A stretch of 64,000 bases of DNA from Paenibacillus sp. V4I7 (GCF_030817275.1 NZ_JAUSZD010000002.1:1116001-1180000); one strand, 5' to 3'; shown: positions 34,118 to 43,532, counted from the stretch's first letter. The notes: generated by a model from the sequence alone, not told the origin. Program-made: numbers and translations.

Positions 34118-35625
34118 GTCAAGCGATGGGGAAGTCAACGGTTAAGGAACGGGCAGATATCGCGCTCAATGATGAGTTTCTGCGCAAAGCGGTTAAGTTT
34201 ACGACCGAGCGCCTGCGCGACGGCAAGTTGAAGGCAGCTGCCGATCATGGGAGCTGGGACGATTGGCGGGAACGCGGCAGACAGATTCGTCTGCATACGA
34301 TCGCGCATCTGGATTATTACTTAACGACGTTTGCGAACAATGCGAGAGCGAATGGAGTTCATGTGCATTTTGCGGATACGGATGTTGAGGCGGTCAAAAT
34401 CTCCTTGGAAATCACAGCAGCCAAACAAGCCAAATCGGTCGTCAAATCCAAGTCGATGGTGACGGAGGAGCTGCATTTGAACAAAGCGCTGGCTTCCATC
34501 GGCGTCGAAGCAATAGAAACAGATCTAGGCGAGTACATCATTCAGTTAGCGGACGAAACACCATCCCATATTATCATTCCAGCTATACATAAAAATAGAT
34601 ATCAAATCGCTGAGCTATTATCGAAGGATGCTGGGGAGACGTTGGCCCCGGATACGACGATTCTGGCTGGCTATGTTCGCAAGAAATTAAGAGAGAAATT
34701 CCTGGAAGCGGATATTGGGATGACGGGCTGCAATTTTGCCATTGCGGAGAGCGGATCGATGGTCTTGTTCGAAAATGAAGGCAACGCCCGCATGGTCACA
34801 ACGGTGCCCAAGACACAAATCACGCTCATGGGGATGGAGCGCATTATCCCTACGTGGGCTGACCTCGAGGTCATGGCGACACTACTTCCGCGCTCAGCAA
34901 CGGGACAAAAACTGACCGTCTACATGTCAGGCATCACAGGTCCGAGAAGAGATTTGGACGCTGATGGGCCGGAAGAGATGCACATCATCATCGTAGACAA
35001 CGGGCGCTCGCAGCAGCTCGGAGACCCGGAGTTCCAAGAGTTGCTCAACTGTATCCGTTGCGGCGCATGTTTGAACGCGTGTCCGGTGTACCGCCATATC
35101 GGCGGTCATGCCTACGGCGGCACATACAGCGGCCCTATCGGAGCGGTGCTCACACCAGCGCTCAAGAAAAACGTGGCGGAATGGGATGACATCGCCAATG
35201 CTTCAAGTCTTTGCGGAGCCTGCTATGAAGCATGCCCGGTGAAGATTCCACTGCATGACATGCTGGTGTCACTGCGCAGGCGCAAGGTGGAAGCGGGCCA
35301 TGTTGACAAGATCGAGGCAGCGGGTATGAAGGGCTTTGCTGCGGTGATGGGCAATGCCAAGCGTCTCAACGCCGTACTCAAGCTGGGCAGAATCGGCCAA
35401 AAGCTGGTCGTCCGTGAAGGGGGCATTCGTCTGAAGGTCGGTCCGCTCAAAGGGTGGAACTCCTATCGCGTAACGCCGAGCCTTCCGAAGGCATCCTTCC
35501 GCGACGGCTGGAAAACACTCGAGCAAGAGATTCGTCATGGGCTTACGGATGATCCTGCTATCCAAGCAAGAATGGCGGACGCACTAGCCGCTCGGGGCAA
35601 AAAGGGAGGACAGCATCATGGCTAG
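34114..35625 (+). CDS. lutB: LutB, iron-sulfur and lactate-binding subunit
   Basis: The 503-residue protein has the LUD domain in the first half and two 4Fe-4S motifs, CIRCGACLNACPVYRHIGG and CGACYEACPVKIPLHDML, in the second. It carries electrons within LutABC. It overlaps lutA by four bases and lutC by eight, so the three subunits are made together. The length is slightly above the 470-480 residues of B. subtilis LutB. All cluster cysteines are present. Confidence 0.93.
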   Translation: MSQAMGKSTVKERADIALNDEFLRKAVKFTTERLRDGKLKAAADHGSWDDWRERGRQIRLHTIAHLDYYLTTFANNARANGVHVHFADTDVEAVKISLEITAAKQAKSVVKSKSMVTEELHLNKALASIGVEAIETDLGEYIIQLADETPSHIIIPAIHKNRYQIAELLSKDAGETLAPDTTILAGYVRKKLREKFLEADIGMTGCNFAIAESGSMVLFENEGNARMVTTVPKTQITLMGMERIIPTWADLEVMATLLPRSATGQKLTVYMSGITGPRRDLDADGPEEMHIIIVDNGRSQQLGDPEFQELLNCIRCGACLNACPVYRHIGGHAYGGTYSGPIGAVLTPALKKNVAEWDDIANASSLCGACYEACPVKIPLHDMLVSLRRRKVEAGHVDKIEAAGMKGFAAVMGNAKRLNAVLKLGRIGQKLVVREGGIRLKVGPLKGWNSYRVTPSLPKASFRDGWKTLEQEIRHGLTDDPAIQARMADALAARGKKGGQHHG

Positions 35626-36358
35626 ACGAGACATTACGCCAGACTGGCAGGCGAAGTTAAATAAGCTGGATCAGCAATCCCTGGCTGAGCAAGAACGATT
35701 CATCCAAGGCATCGCCCAGAAACTGGGGCGTGCACGGGTAACAGAGAAGCCTGCACATCCTTTCCAAGGGGCATCGGATAGCTGGAAAACTATTGACTGG
35801 TCACCCGCGGAGCGCATCGAGAACTTCACGGCCAACTTCCATGCCGCAGGCGGGCATGTTGTCAGAGTCCCTTCGATGGAGGCGGCGAAAGCAACCATCC
35901 AAGAACTCGTGGGCACGCTAAGTGTCAGACGTGTGATCCACCAGAATCAAGCGGAGTTACATGCGCTGGAACTAGCCGATGCTCTCCCAGAAGTCGACCT
36001 AGCGGTATGGAATACCGATGAAGAAACCAACTGGAAGGCCAGCGCAGCGAATGCCGATCTGGGTATCGTCCTTGCTGACCATGCGGCGGCTTACACGGGA
36101 TCGCTAAGTGTGTTATCATCGAAAGAAAAAGGCCGTTCGGTCAGCCTGCTGCCTACGGCATTGATCGTCCTGCTGCCGATTGAACGCTTGAAAACGAGAC
36201 TAGGCGAAATTCTCACCCCATTCGATCAGATAGCAAGGAAAGACCTGCCTGCCGGCATCCACTTCATCTCAGGGCCCAGCCGTTCGGCGGACATTGAGAA
36301 TGATTTGACGATCGGTGTGCATGGTCCAGGGATTGTTCACGTGCTACTTATCGGATAG
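35618..36358 (+). CDS. lutC: LutC, LUD domain subunit
   Basis: The 246-residue LUD-domain (DUF162) protein has the conserved late motifs VLADHAAAYTGSLSV, LPTALIVLLP and ISGPSRSADIENDLTIGVHG. It completes the LutABC lactate oxidation complex. AAAGGGAGGA lies just before the ATG within the end of lutB. The regulator gene follows after 23 bases. Confidence 0.93.
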   Translation: MARRDITPDWQAKLNKLDQQSLAEQERFIQGIAQKLGRARVTEKPAHPFQGASDSWKTIDWSPAERIENFTANFHAAGGHVVRVPSMEAAKATIQELVGTLSVRRVIHQNQAELHALELADALPEVDLAVWNTDEETNWKASAANADLGIVLADHAAAYTGSLSVLSSKEKGRSVSLLPTALIVLLPIERLKTRLGEILTPFDQIARKDLPAGIHFISGPSRSADIENDLTIGVHGPGIVHVLLIG

Positions 36359-36381
36359 AACCTGATAGAAGAGGTACCCCT

Positions 36382-37089
36382 ATGGAAGTTACGAAGCTGC
36401 ACAAACAGAATCACTATGATGAGATTGCCCAGCAGATCAAAGATATGATTGTACATGGCCAGTTGAAAATGGGCGATAAGCTGCCTTCCACGAAAGAGCT
36501 GTCCGAGCGTTTCGGCGTCGGTCGTTCCACGATGAGGGAGGCTCTCAGCGCCTTAAAGGCGATGGGTCTTATCGAGATTCGCCAAGGCGGCGCGTGTCGC
36601 GTGATTCGGCAAGCGCCTGCCGAGGTGTCACTGCCCGAGTGGACGTCACTTCGCATGAATCGGACGACGCTCCTCGAGCTCATGGAAGTGAGACAATCGT
36701 TGGAGATCTCGATCGCAGCCATTGCTGCGCGGAAGAGAACGCCCGAGGATCTCGCACAACTGCAGCTCATCATGCAGGATATGGAGAACTCGATCAACGA
36801 TGATACAGAGGGTGAACGAACCGATCTTGTCTTCCACGAGCTGCTTGTGCAAGCGACGCATAACGCAATCATGATGCAGACGTGCGATTCGATCCGCAAC
36901 GCGATGGAAATGATGATTCGCGACATTCGTCGTGCGGAGCTGTATGCGAATCAGGAAGTGGCTGTTCAGCTTTTGAAGGAACATAAAGTTATCTATGAAG
37001 CGATTCACAGCGGAGATCCTGAGCTAGCCTCTCAAGCGATGCGAGTGCATTTGGAGCATGTGGAAAGTATTTTAATCAAATATATATAA
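36382..37089 (+). CDS. lutR: LutR, FadR-type GntR repressor of lactate utilisation
   Basis: The 235-residue protein has a GntR winged helix (LPSTKELSERFGVGRSTMREALSALKAMGLIEIRQGG) and a helical FCD effector domain with Asp/His metal ligands. In B. subtilis LutR represses lutABC and is released by L-lactate. Here it is placed after lutC on the same strand, so it is probably autoregulated with the operon. Complete, followed by a strong terminator. Confidence 0.9.
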   Translation: MEVTKLHKQNHYDEIAQQIKDMIVHGQLKMGDKLPSTKELSERFGVGRSTMREALSALKAMGLIEIRQGGACRVIRQAPAEVSLPEWTSLRMNRTTLLELMEVRQSLEISIAAIAARKRTPEDLAQLQLIMQDMENSINDDTEGERTDLVFHELLVQATHNAIMMQTCDSIRNAMEMMIRDIRRAELYANQEVAVQLLKEHKVIYEAIHSGDPELASQAMRVHLEHVESILIKYI

Positions 37090-37141
37090 AATGCGAAAAA
37101 AAACGGCCATTCCCAAAGGAGATCGGTCGTTTTCGCATTTC
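37088..37141 (+). terminator. Terminator after lutR
   Basis: AAATGCGAAAA...CGGCC pairs with CGGTCGTTTTCGCATTT across a purine-rich loop, a long stem with a small bulge. Confidence 0.75.
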
Positions 37142-37150
37142 CCAATTTGG

Positions 37151-37350
37151 CTAGCTTCCAGCAGCACGCAATCGGAGCACATGATTGCGTTCAAACTGAT
37201 CGGCTGATAAAGGCCCAGCCAATAAGTAACCTTGTACCTGGTCACAGCCGTGACTTTTTAGAAAATCAAATTGTGCCTTTGTTTCAACGCCCTCAGCAAT
37301 AATATCCAGCTTTAAGCTGCGTGCTATTTCAATAATTCCCTCAATGAGAG
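37151..37350 (-). pseudogene. C-terminal remnant of an EAL-domain phosphodiesterase
   Basis: The minus strand reads IIEIARSLKLDIIAEGVET, then FDFLKSHGCDQVQGYLLAGP, the last catalytic stretch of an EAL domain with the conserved E-G-V-E-T and Q-G-Y. EAL enzymes degrade cyclic di-GMP. No start or earlier motifs exist in the plus-side neighbourhood, so it is a leftover tail. Confidence 0.75.
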
Positions 37351-37610
37351 AAGTATTCGATGGCTTGCCGGAAGTTGCCGGTCCCGGAAGCTTTTTTCTC
37401 GGGAAATCAGAACGAATCCGGTTGAATGTTCAAGTGCCGGAGGCGGTATTCGGAAATCATCCAGTGAGCTTCCGATTCGGCGAGGCCGGTATGAGCAAGT
37501 GGATAGAACTCGTCCTCTATGAGGGGGAGGAAAGAATGATAGACTTTGGACAACTGAACGAAGCGCTTGTGATTTTTACGATTCAATTGCAGGAAGAGTT
37601 AGATGAATAA
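37344..37610 (+). CDS. Fragment or small protein of unknown function
   Basis: The 88-residue frame starts where the EAL remnant ends on the other strand. It reads FFLGKSERIRLNVQVPEAVF and ends QLQEELDE. It looks like the C-terminal part of a larger protein cut at the junction near 37345. It has no good ribosome binding site. Not recognised. Confidence 0.35.
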   Translation: MREVFDGLPEVAGPGSFFLGKSERIRLNVQVPEAVFGNHPVSFRFGEAGMSKWIELVLYEGEERMIDFGQLNEALVIFTIQLQEELDE

Positions 37611-37828
37611 TTCATATCTAAGTTCAAGAGTCAATATCTCTAAGAGTAACGGGTGGGTTCACGCTGCGTGGAAGCCAAAGGATCAACTGCTGGGAATTAG
37701 AATCCCCTGCAAACCGAGAGCTTATATCGAATTCATGGTTGAGAGTGAAGTATTGTAATTGAAGGGTTTTCTGAACAATTTTGGATGTGTATAATTATGC
37801 ATGGCATTGTAAAAGAGCAATATTTTTT

Positions 37829-37903
37829 TTCTAATGAATTCTGCAACAAACCATCAATTTCGCAGCGCTGTTCACTTAATTCTAACAAATTCTGAAACAA
37901 CAA
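37829..37903. repeat. Dispersed repeat copy 4 (two units)
   Basis: Units start at 37829 and 37880, again 51 bp apart. Similarity stops after CTGAAACAACAAA, and the terminator hairpin and third unit are replaced by a different hairpin at 37914. Confidence 0.55.
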
Positions 37904-37913
37904 ATGTTTCAAA

Positions 37914-37950
37914 GTATGTTGTAGTTTTTGTTTCAAAAACTACAACATAC
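37914..37950. repeat. Perfect 17-bp inverted repeat with TTT loop
   Basis: GTATGTTGTAGTTTTTG and CAAAAACTACAACATAC are exact complements separated by three T. It lies at the place where repeat copy 4 is cut off, so it may mark the insertion of another small element. Confidence 0.6.
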
Positions 37951-37991
37951 AAATAAATGCATAAATATACATTTGTAAAAAGCTGTGCATT

Positions 37992-38060
37992 TGTAGGTTA
38001 TCACAAAGTTTGAGATATGTTCATTCAGATTGAGACGGTGATCGAAAAGTTTGAGACAGA
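37992..38060. repeat. Candidate transposon right end (TGAGA family, first of two)
   Basis: TGTAGGTTATCACAAAG leads to sites TTTGAGA, ATTGAGA and TTTGAGA with TGAGA at 38011, 38031 and 38052 (20 and 21 bp apart). The first TGAGA lies 19 bases after TGT, as in the next element. Confidence 0.4.
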
Positions 38061-38080
38061 AAGCTGAGGAATTGCGCTTT

Positions 38081-38165
38081 TGTATGGCGTCATAATTATT
38101 GAGAATATTTCCAAAGTTGTTGAGACTGGAATTTCAGAATTGATGAGAAATGAATAATTACGCAT
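38081..38165. repeat. Candidate transposon right end (TGAGA family, second)
   Basis: TGTATGGCGTCATAATTATT opens the element. TGAGA follows at 38100, 38121 and 38144 (21 and 23 bp apart), then AATAATTACGCATTT. The element at 53969 has the same order, spacing and tail. Confidence 0.5.
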
Positions 38166-38203
38166 TTGTATGCATTCTTAATAAGTTGAAAAATAAAAAT
38201 AAA

Positions 38204-38251
38204 CAAAAGAAGCCCAGATCAATGCATAAAATGCAACTTAGGCTTCTTTTG
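38204..38251. terminator. Bidirectional terminator-like hairpin
   Basis: CAAAAGAAGCC and GGCTTCTTTTG are exact complements across a 26-base loop that can pair further. Confidence 0.55.
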
Positions 38252-38410
38252 TCTATCTAAGGAAAAGATGCTGATGTGTCATAGCCAATTATAATGAGTG
38301 GTCTTGATCCCCGTTTCAAATGAAGGCAAGAACCAGATTCTCTCATGGAAGGTGATAGACTACCGGCGATCCCCTTTGCAAGCTTCACTTTTTCATTGTG
38401 TCGATTTCGT

Positions 38411-38989
38411 TTAGCAATTTTTGCGCTGAAGCAAATTTTGTGACAGATGAAAAAAGAAAATGTTTAAAGTAATTACTCCAATGTACACGAAAAACGAATA
38501 ACTAAGATGCCAGCCTTTGTACTTAAAAACATGTGCCAAACTAGCGAGCCATTCCAGTCCAAGTATCAAAAGTGCAAATCCCCCAATATAAAGGATAAGG
38601 CGAATTCCTTTCAATTTCCATCTGTCATAAAAGTGCAACATAATATACATTACCGGCGGATAGCAAAAGAAATGAAGCACCGCGTCAAAGAATTCATATT
38701 TTGGACTGTCATTTTCATCGTAAAGGTCGAATGGCGATATCCCAATCAATAAGTCGCACACTTGCCCAAGATAGAGGTTAAGAAGCAAGATTAATGTTGT
38801 CAGTGCAGGAGAAAAACGTTTTGGCAACAGTAGAGCGATAACGATATTTACGGTCACAGAAAAAATGAGAAACCATTCATTCAGGTCGAATCGTTCAGGC
38901 GGGTAGATGATCGTAAAAAAGCCTGCTTTCTTAGCAACTTCCGGAACCATAGAATAAAGGAGCCCGACACTATAAGCACGAAGAGCCAT
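38411..38989 (-). CDS. CBO0543-like membrane protein
   Basis: A 192-residue protein with about five membrane helices. PPERFDLNEWFLIFSVTVNI and KGWHLSYSFFVYIGVITL match the small CBO0543 family of spore-former membrane proteins. It overlaps the upstream gene by 109 bases if the first ATG is used. An ATG at 38953 would reduce this to 73. No clear ribosome binding site marks either, so translation may depend on coupling. The function of the family is unknown. Confidence 0.65.
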   Translation of the reverse strand: MALRAYSVGLLYSMVPEVAKKAGFFTIIYPPERFDLNEWFLIFSVTVNIVIALLLPKRFSPALTTLILLLNLYLGQVCDLLIGISPFDLYDENDSPKYEFFDAVLHFFCYPPVMYIMLHFYDRWKLKGIRLILYIGGFALLILGLEWLASLAHVFKYKGWHLSYSFFVYIGVITLNIFFFHLSQNLLQRKNC

Positions 38990-39390
38990 TCAAAAAACGA
39001 GTAGCCGATATTCCAGCACTTAAACGTAAAGAAGCCGAAGCTTTGAAACAGCAGTTCCATACCAAACATACTCAATAGCCAGCCTATTGTCAGCGATGCT
39101 TTTCCGAAAAAATTTGCGGTTTGGCAGAAATACAAATAGAACAGCCATAGTGTAACGCAAGGTACAAAAATGATCGTGCTCATATTTAAAAACCAATACA
39201 CGGAAACATTTTCCGTAATTTTAATCATTTCGGAATTAAATGTAATCGCCGTATAAACCATTTGAATTGGGATGGATATGCCCAAGAAATAAGAAATGAT
39301 TTCAATCGTATAGAAGATTTTTCGAAGAAGAAATAGTGTGGACAATCCTCCCAAACTAAGGATTATCATGATGGTGATCGGTAGAGCCAT
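38881..39390 (-). CDS. Small multi-pass membrane protein, CBO0543-like partner
   Basis: A 169-residue protein with four or five membrane segments and the phrase FKCWNIGYSFFEWLFVLIV, which parallels the WHLSYSFFVY stretch of the following gene. The two appear to be distant homologues arranged as an overlapping pair. AT-rich and without functional neighbours. The function is not known. Confidence 0.6.
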   Translation of the reverse strand: MALPITIMIILSLGGLSTLFLLRKIFYTIEIISYFLGISIPIQMVYTAITFNSEMIKITENVSVYWFLNMSTIIFVPCVTLWLFYLYFCQTANFFGKASLTIGWLLSMFGMELLFQSFGFFTFKCWNIGYSFFEWLFVLIVSGSFILWFRKLLRKQAFLRSSTRLNDST

Positions 39391-39494
39391 GATTTGAACC
39401 TCGATTTTACAATTTATTCACTTGATGGGATGGAGACTCATTAGTTAGTATGGTTTTGGTGCAACAATTAAAATTGATCAAAATCTCATTAATT

Positions 39495-39518
39495 GCCGCG
39501 CAAACCGCGGTTTTTTTG
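39495..39518. terminator. Short intrinsic terminator
   Basis: CCGCG and CGCGG pair around CAAAC, followed by seven T on the plus strand. Confidence 0.6.
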
Positions 39519-39522
39519 TGTT

Positions 39523-39570
39523 ATGGGATAAAGTTCTTGTCACTTCCAATTGACAAGAACTTTATCCCAT
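39523..39570. repeat. Perfect 20-bp inverted repeat
   Basis: ATGGGATAAAGTTCTTGTCA is repeated inverted after an 8-base loop. There is no flanking T-run and no adjacent gene start, so neither a terminator nor a simple operator explains it. Confidence 0.6.
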
Positions 39571-39742
39571 TCCCGACGGAGCTATTCTGTAAGTAAAATG
39601 ATGAAGATCATTTAGTCCGTTATTGAGCTCCCTCGGTACGATTCAATTTTCTCGCGAATACTCACTTATTCGCAGGATTTCATCCCATTGTGGGAGGACT
39701 CTAGAATAAAAGGGGCCGTTTAGATTGACTTCGGCAACATGA

Positions 39743-39880
39743 AGGCATGCGTGAATAGAGGGGGAGATAGCTGCCCCAATTTATTCCATCTACTGCACGC
39801 ATTCTCCACGCCGCCCTTGGAGGTTTTCGCTCCCATATCTCAACGGGTCTAAGCCCTCTCATTCCTCCGTCACACCTATC
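39743..39880 (-). ncRNA. Conserved non-coding element, possible structured RNA (copy B)
   Basis: Read on the minus strand this matches 18508-18640 over most of its length. ATGCGTG and CACGCAT, about 50 bases apart, can form a stem closing the 3' part. It lies between the AraC gene at 40002 and the CBO0543-like pair, all on the minus strand, in a 611-bp gap that otherwise holds only hairpins. Confidence 0.4.
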
Positions 39881-40001
39881 CAAGGGGTGGAGGCCGGTCT
39901 TTCTTTTATCTGTATAATGAAGGCATCAAACTGAGCGGCTTAATGAAATGCTGCGACAACAACAATCCATGACTTTAGTCTTTTATAACAGCATGTGAAA
40001 A

Positions 40002-42323
40002 TTAATCCTTCTTTGCGTGCTGATCACGATATTGAGCAGGGGAAATGCCATAAGCTTTCTTGAAAAGCGTAAAGAAATAGGTTGTGTTAATGATACCAAC
40101 TTTTTCGCTAATCGAGGAGATCCCGTCATCTGTTGAGATCAGCAATTTCTTCGCTTCCTCAAGCCGAATATTTTTCAGGTAATCATTAAAGGACAACTGA
40201 GTATGGTTCCGGAACAGTTTACCTAAATAACCCGGAGATAGCTGTACACTGTCTGCAATGGCTTCAATGCCTAAATCGAACTCGTGGTAATGCTCCTGTA
40301 AATACCCACACACGTAGGCCAGTAACGTATCTGTTTTGGTTGCTTGTTTATTTTCCATTAGTTGGCGTATTAGCTGGCAAAATTCTTGAAGTAATTCATG
40401 AACCTCTCTCAGAGTTTCTTGGATCTGTAGTTTATTTACAACTTCGAAATACTCTTTCGAATAGTCATGCATGATCGGGAGATTACTGCCAAAATCTCTC
40501 AATAGCGTACTTAATAACTGATTTGCGCATGAAATTGCCTGATAATAACTCAGCCCATTTAGCTCCTTAATGAACAAGGCGAGAGATTGATCGACCTTGC
40601 CGCCATGGTTCAAACGTAACGCTTCACACAGTTTTTTCTCAGCCTCAATGGGATAGGAATTAGCCTTAGGGGATAGATCCTTCACCATATCTGCATGAAT
40701 AATGGAACGGTGACCATAGAAAAAACGATATTTAGCATAGTCTTGTGCTATTTTGAATGAATGCTGGATCTCATTTTGCTCCGTAACAACATGACCAATA
40801 CTGAATGTGACTGTGAAATGGAACAGCTTATGAATGCTTTCTTGAATATCAGCGAGCGTCAGCAAAATATGAGAAGAGATAGATGGCGATTTAAGGAATA
40901 ACAAAATGGCAACGGTTTGTTCATCAACCACGATATGTTCGTTACGAACATGTTTGTCTAACAGTTCATTGCTGATATTGCTCACTGAAAAGCGAAGCAA
41001 CCCCTGCATCATCTGATTATGAACCTGCTCAAACTCAGCATAATGATCAATTTGAGCCAAAATAACCGTATAGTACGAATTTGCAAAATGCTCACTTATA
41101 TCGGATTGCATAATATGAGCGGCTGAAAGATCATGCTGCGTTCCTCTTAATAAATGTTGAAGATACGTTTTTTTCAATACAGGTAATGACCATTGCTTTT
41201 CAATGACACCAGTTTGCGCTTGATTGATGACATTGGAGAATGCTTCTGATAGTAAAGCGAATTCGTTCTGGCTTTTCTTGGCTCCTGATCCCTGATCTCC
41301 GGTCATCCCCTGAACTTTATGAATAAGATTGCCTAACGGGTAGTAGAGCTTATTTGTTGCAAAGTAAGCCGTTACTACCCCTAGCAAGATGATTGCTAAG
41401 ACAATGATCCAAGTAAAGGAGCGTAGAACAGAGATATCTGAGATGAGCATTGCGAAAGGCTTTATAGAAATAAAAAACCAGCCAAGCTGATCTGACTTGA
41501 CGTAAGTGACGAGCTGTTGTTGTCCATTCAGCTTTACTTTGAAATAATGAGATTTGCTTGAAGACTCTAATATTTCATGGATGTATGAGATTTCATTAAA
41601 GTTCTTCATGAACTGAGAAGGGTCTGTATGAGATAAGACAAGCCCACTCGCATCGATGACAAATGAATCCTCACTAGCACTCGAGATAGATTGCATAGTT
41701 TGCATGATGTATTGTTCATCTATGTTGATTAGAATGGCCCCTCTATTCATAGAAGAAAGCGCATAGTTCGGTCGGAGTATGAAAGTAAGAACATTGATTG
41801 GTGTCAAGGACGATGAGGGGAATAAAGGTTCAAGCTTTTGGGCAAATAAATCGATATATTGCGAATGAGGCGTTGCTAAAATTTTGTTCTTCTCTACATC
41901 ATTTAGCTCGTATGGGGTACCTCTGGTCGTTAAAAACCTCTTCGTATAATCGTTATAGATACCAATATCCTTAATGAACGGATAGGTAGATTGGACCTCT
42001 GTCAAAATATCCATGGCTTCACGATCTTGAAGCTTGTCAGAGGTGCGATTCATTAACACAGTAATGATCCGGTTGTTATTTTGAAGTTGGGTCCCCACCG
42101 TAATAATTTGTTGATGAACGATATTGGACGTATAGGATGTTTGTTGAAGCATGGAGATGAGGTTTTTACCGATTGTTTTTTCCGTTTGATTTGCGTAGAA
42201 CAAATAGAGGGTAGAGCTGACAGTCATGACGGTCAAAGCGACAAGCAGAACAAAATATATCCACATTTTTCGGTATGCCGAGTAAACGAACCATTGCTTC
42301 CATTTCAACCGATTCACCTCCAT
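40002..42323 (-). CDS. Membrane-bound AraC regulator with extracellular sensor (YtdP-like)
   Basis: The 773-residue one-component receptor has a membrane helix near residues 17-42 and an extracellular Cache-like domain of some 250 residues. A second helix (WIIVLAIILLGVVTAYF, about 300-320), a cytoplasmic linker and a C-terminal AraC double HTH follow (LGIEAIADSVQLSPGYLGKLFRNHTQ and ISSISEKVGIINTTYFFTLFKK). It probably senses an extracellular sugar and activates the divergently transcribed importer-glycosidase operon starting at 42568. The 244-bp gap between them must hold both promoters, but I could not pick out an operator. Confidence 0.9.
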   Translation of the reverse strand: MEVNRLKWKQWFVYSAYRKMWIYFVLLVALTVMTVSSTLYLFYANQTEKTIGKNLISMLQQTSYTSNIVHQQIITVGTQLQNNNRIITVLMNRTSDKLQDREAMDILTEVQSTYPFIKDIGIYNDYTKRFLTTRGTPYELNDVEKNKILATPHSQYIDLFAQKLEPLFPSSSLTPINVLTFILRPNYALSSMNRGAILINIDEQYIMQTMQSISSASEDSFVIDASGLVLSHTDPSQFMKNFNEISYIHEILESSSKSHYFKVKLNGQQQLVTYVKSDQLGWFFISIKPFAMLISDISVLRSFTWIIVLAIILLGVVTAYFATNKLYYPLGNLIHKVQGMTGDQGSGAKKSQNEFALLSEAFSNVINQAQTGVIEKQWSLPVLKKTYLQHLLRGTQHDLSAAHIMQSDISEHFANSYYTVILAQIDHYAEFEQVHNQMMQGLLRFSVSNISNELLDKHVRNEHIVVDEQTVAILLFLKSPSISSHILLTLADIQESIHKLFHFTVTFSIGHVVTEQNEIQHSFKIAQDYAKYRFFYGHRSIIHADMVKDLSPKANSYPIEAEKKLCEALRLNHGGKVDQSLALFIKELNGLSYYQAISCANQLLSTLLRDFGSNLPIMHDYSKEYFEVVNKLQIQETLREVHELLQEFCQLIRQLMENKQATKTDTLLAYVCGYLQEHYHEFDLGIEAIADSVQLSPGYLGKLFRNHTQLSFNDYLKNIRLEEAKKLLISTDDGISSISEKVGIINTTYFFTLFKKAYGISPAQYRDQHAKKD

Positions 42324-42567
42324 CGTTGCAAAATTCCCCTCATTGATACTTCCTGAAAGTATTCTTCTAGAACTATAAAATACAGTTAAATTTTATGCAA
42401 TGTCAAATGCCCCCATTAGCAATAATTGAAGTCATATCTCTAAATTAAAGTCATTAAAAGCCCAGATTTTAAAGGGGTTTTAAAGAATTTGAGTATACAA
42501 GCTGCCTACTCCCCATGCATAGTAAAGCTATCAAACACCAACACGAATAGGCGAAGGAGGAGGAAGG

Positions 42568-43515
42568 ATGATGGCTTTAACAAAGGCAAGAGTTGTTCGA
42601 AAATATTCATTTATAACCGATATCAGGAAAAATCCGATCGCATATGTACTGATATTTCCGGCCATGCTGTATACGTTTTTTTACGGTTATATGACGCTTC
42701 CTTATATGCTGATTGCTTTCCAGAAATTTAATTACACCAAGGGAATATTCAGAAGTGAGTGGGTAGGTTTCAAAAATTTTGAGTTCTTCTTCAATTCAAC
42801 ATCGGCTGCACTGGTTACATGGAATACGCTAAAATTAAATTTTCTATCGATTATCTTTGGAACATTGGTTGCCTTGATCATGTCGATTTTGTTAAATGAG
42901 CTTCGCTCGCGTACCTTTAAAAGAGTTTCACAATCGACACTGCTCTTCCCACACTTTTTATCGTGGATTATTGTTAGCTATATTGTTTATAGTCTTTTTT
43001 CAACAGAGTACGGATTTATTAACCATATTTTCAAATGGGTAGGATTCGATCCTCATAACTGGTATTCGGAAGCAAAGCCGTGGACATGGATCCTAGTTGG
43101 ACTTAGCGTATGGAAAGAAACGGGCATGTCGGCTGTTATTTATTTGGCAGCAATTGCTTCTATAGATGAATCCTTATATGAAGCAGCAAAGATTGATGGG
43201 GCGAACAGATGGCAGCAAATTAAGAACATTACGATCCCATTGTTAATGCCTACCGTTTCCATTCTAACGCTTCTTGCTATTGGGAAAATATTCTATTCGG
43301 ATTTCGGCATGATTTATGCCATTATCGGTGACAATGGATTGTTATATCCGACAACGGACGTTATCGATACGTATACGTTCCGAACGCTCCGCACTTCCGG
43401 TAACCCTGCAATTGCCATGGCCATCGGGATGTATCAATCAATTGTGGGTTTTGTACTTGTCCTGGTTGCCAACTGGCTAGTGAAGAAATCAAGTAAAGAC
43501 AGCGTGATTTTCTGA
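42568..43515 (+). CDS. LplB-type sugar ABC permease (alpha-galactoside operon)
   Basis: A 315-residue permease with six membrane helices and EAA loop EAAKIDGANRWQQIKNITIP. AAGGAGGAGGAAGG upstream is a strong ribosome binding site. ATG 42571 is an equal alternative start. First gene of the operon that continues with a second permease, a binding lipoprotein and two glycosidases. No ATPase gene is present. Confidence 0.9.
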   Translation: MMALTKARVVRKYSFITDIRKNPIAYVLIFPAMLYTFFYGYMTLPYMLIAFQKFNYTKGIFRSEWVGFKNFEFFFNSTSAALVTWNTLKLNFLSIIFGTLVALIMSILLNELRSRTFKRVSQSTLLFPHFLSWIIVSYIVYSLFSTEYGFINHIFKWVGFDPHNWYSEAKPWTWILVGLSVWKETGMSAVIYLAAIASIDESLYEAAKIDGANRWQQIKNITIPLLMPTVSILTLLAIGKIFYSDFGMIYAIIGDNGLLYPTTDVIDTYTFRTLRTSGNPAIAMAIGMYQSIVGFVLVLVANWLVKKSSKDSVIF

Positions 43516-43532
43516 TGGGAGAGTCGAAATAA

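Noticed and set aside
37992-38165. TGAGA arrays as a CRISPR array
   Set aside because: Units are 20-23 bp apart without spacers of constant length and the units diverge. The layout fits protein-binding sites at a transposon end.
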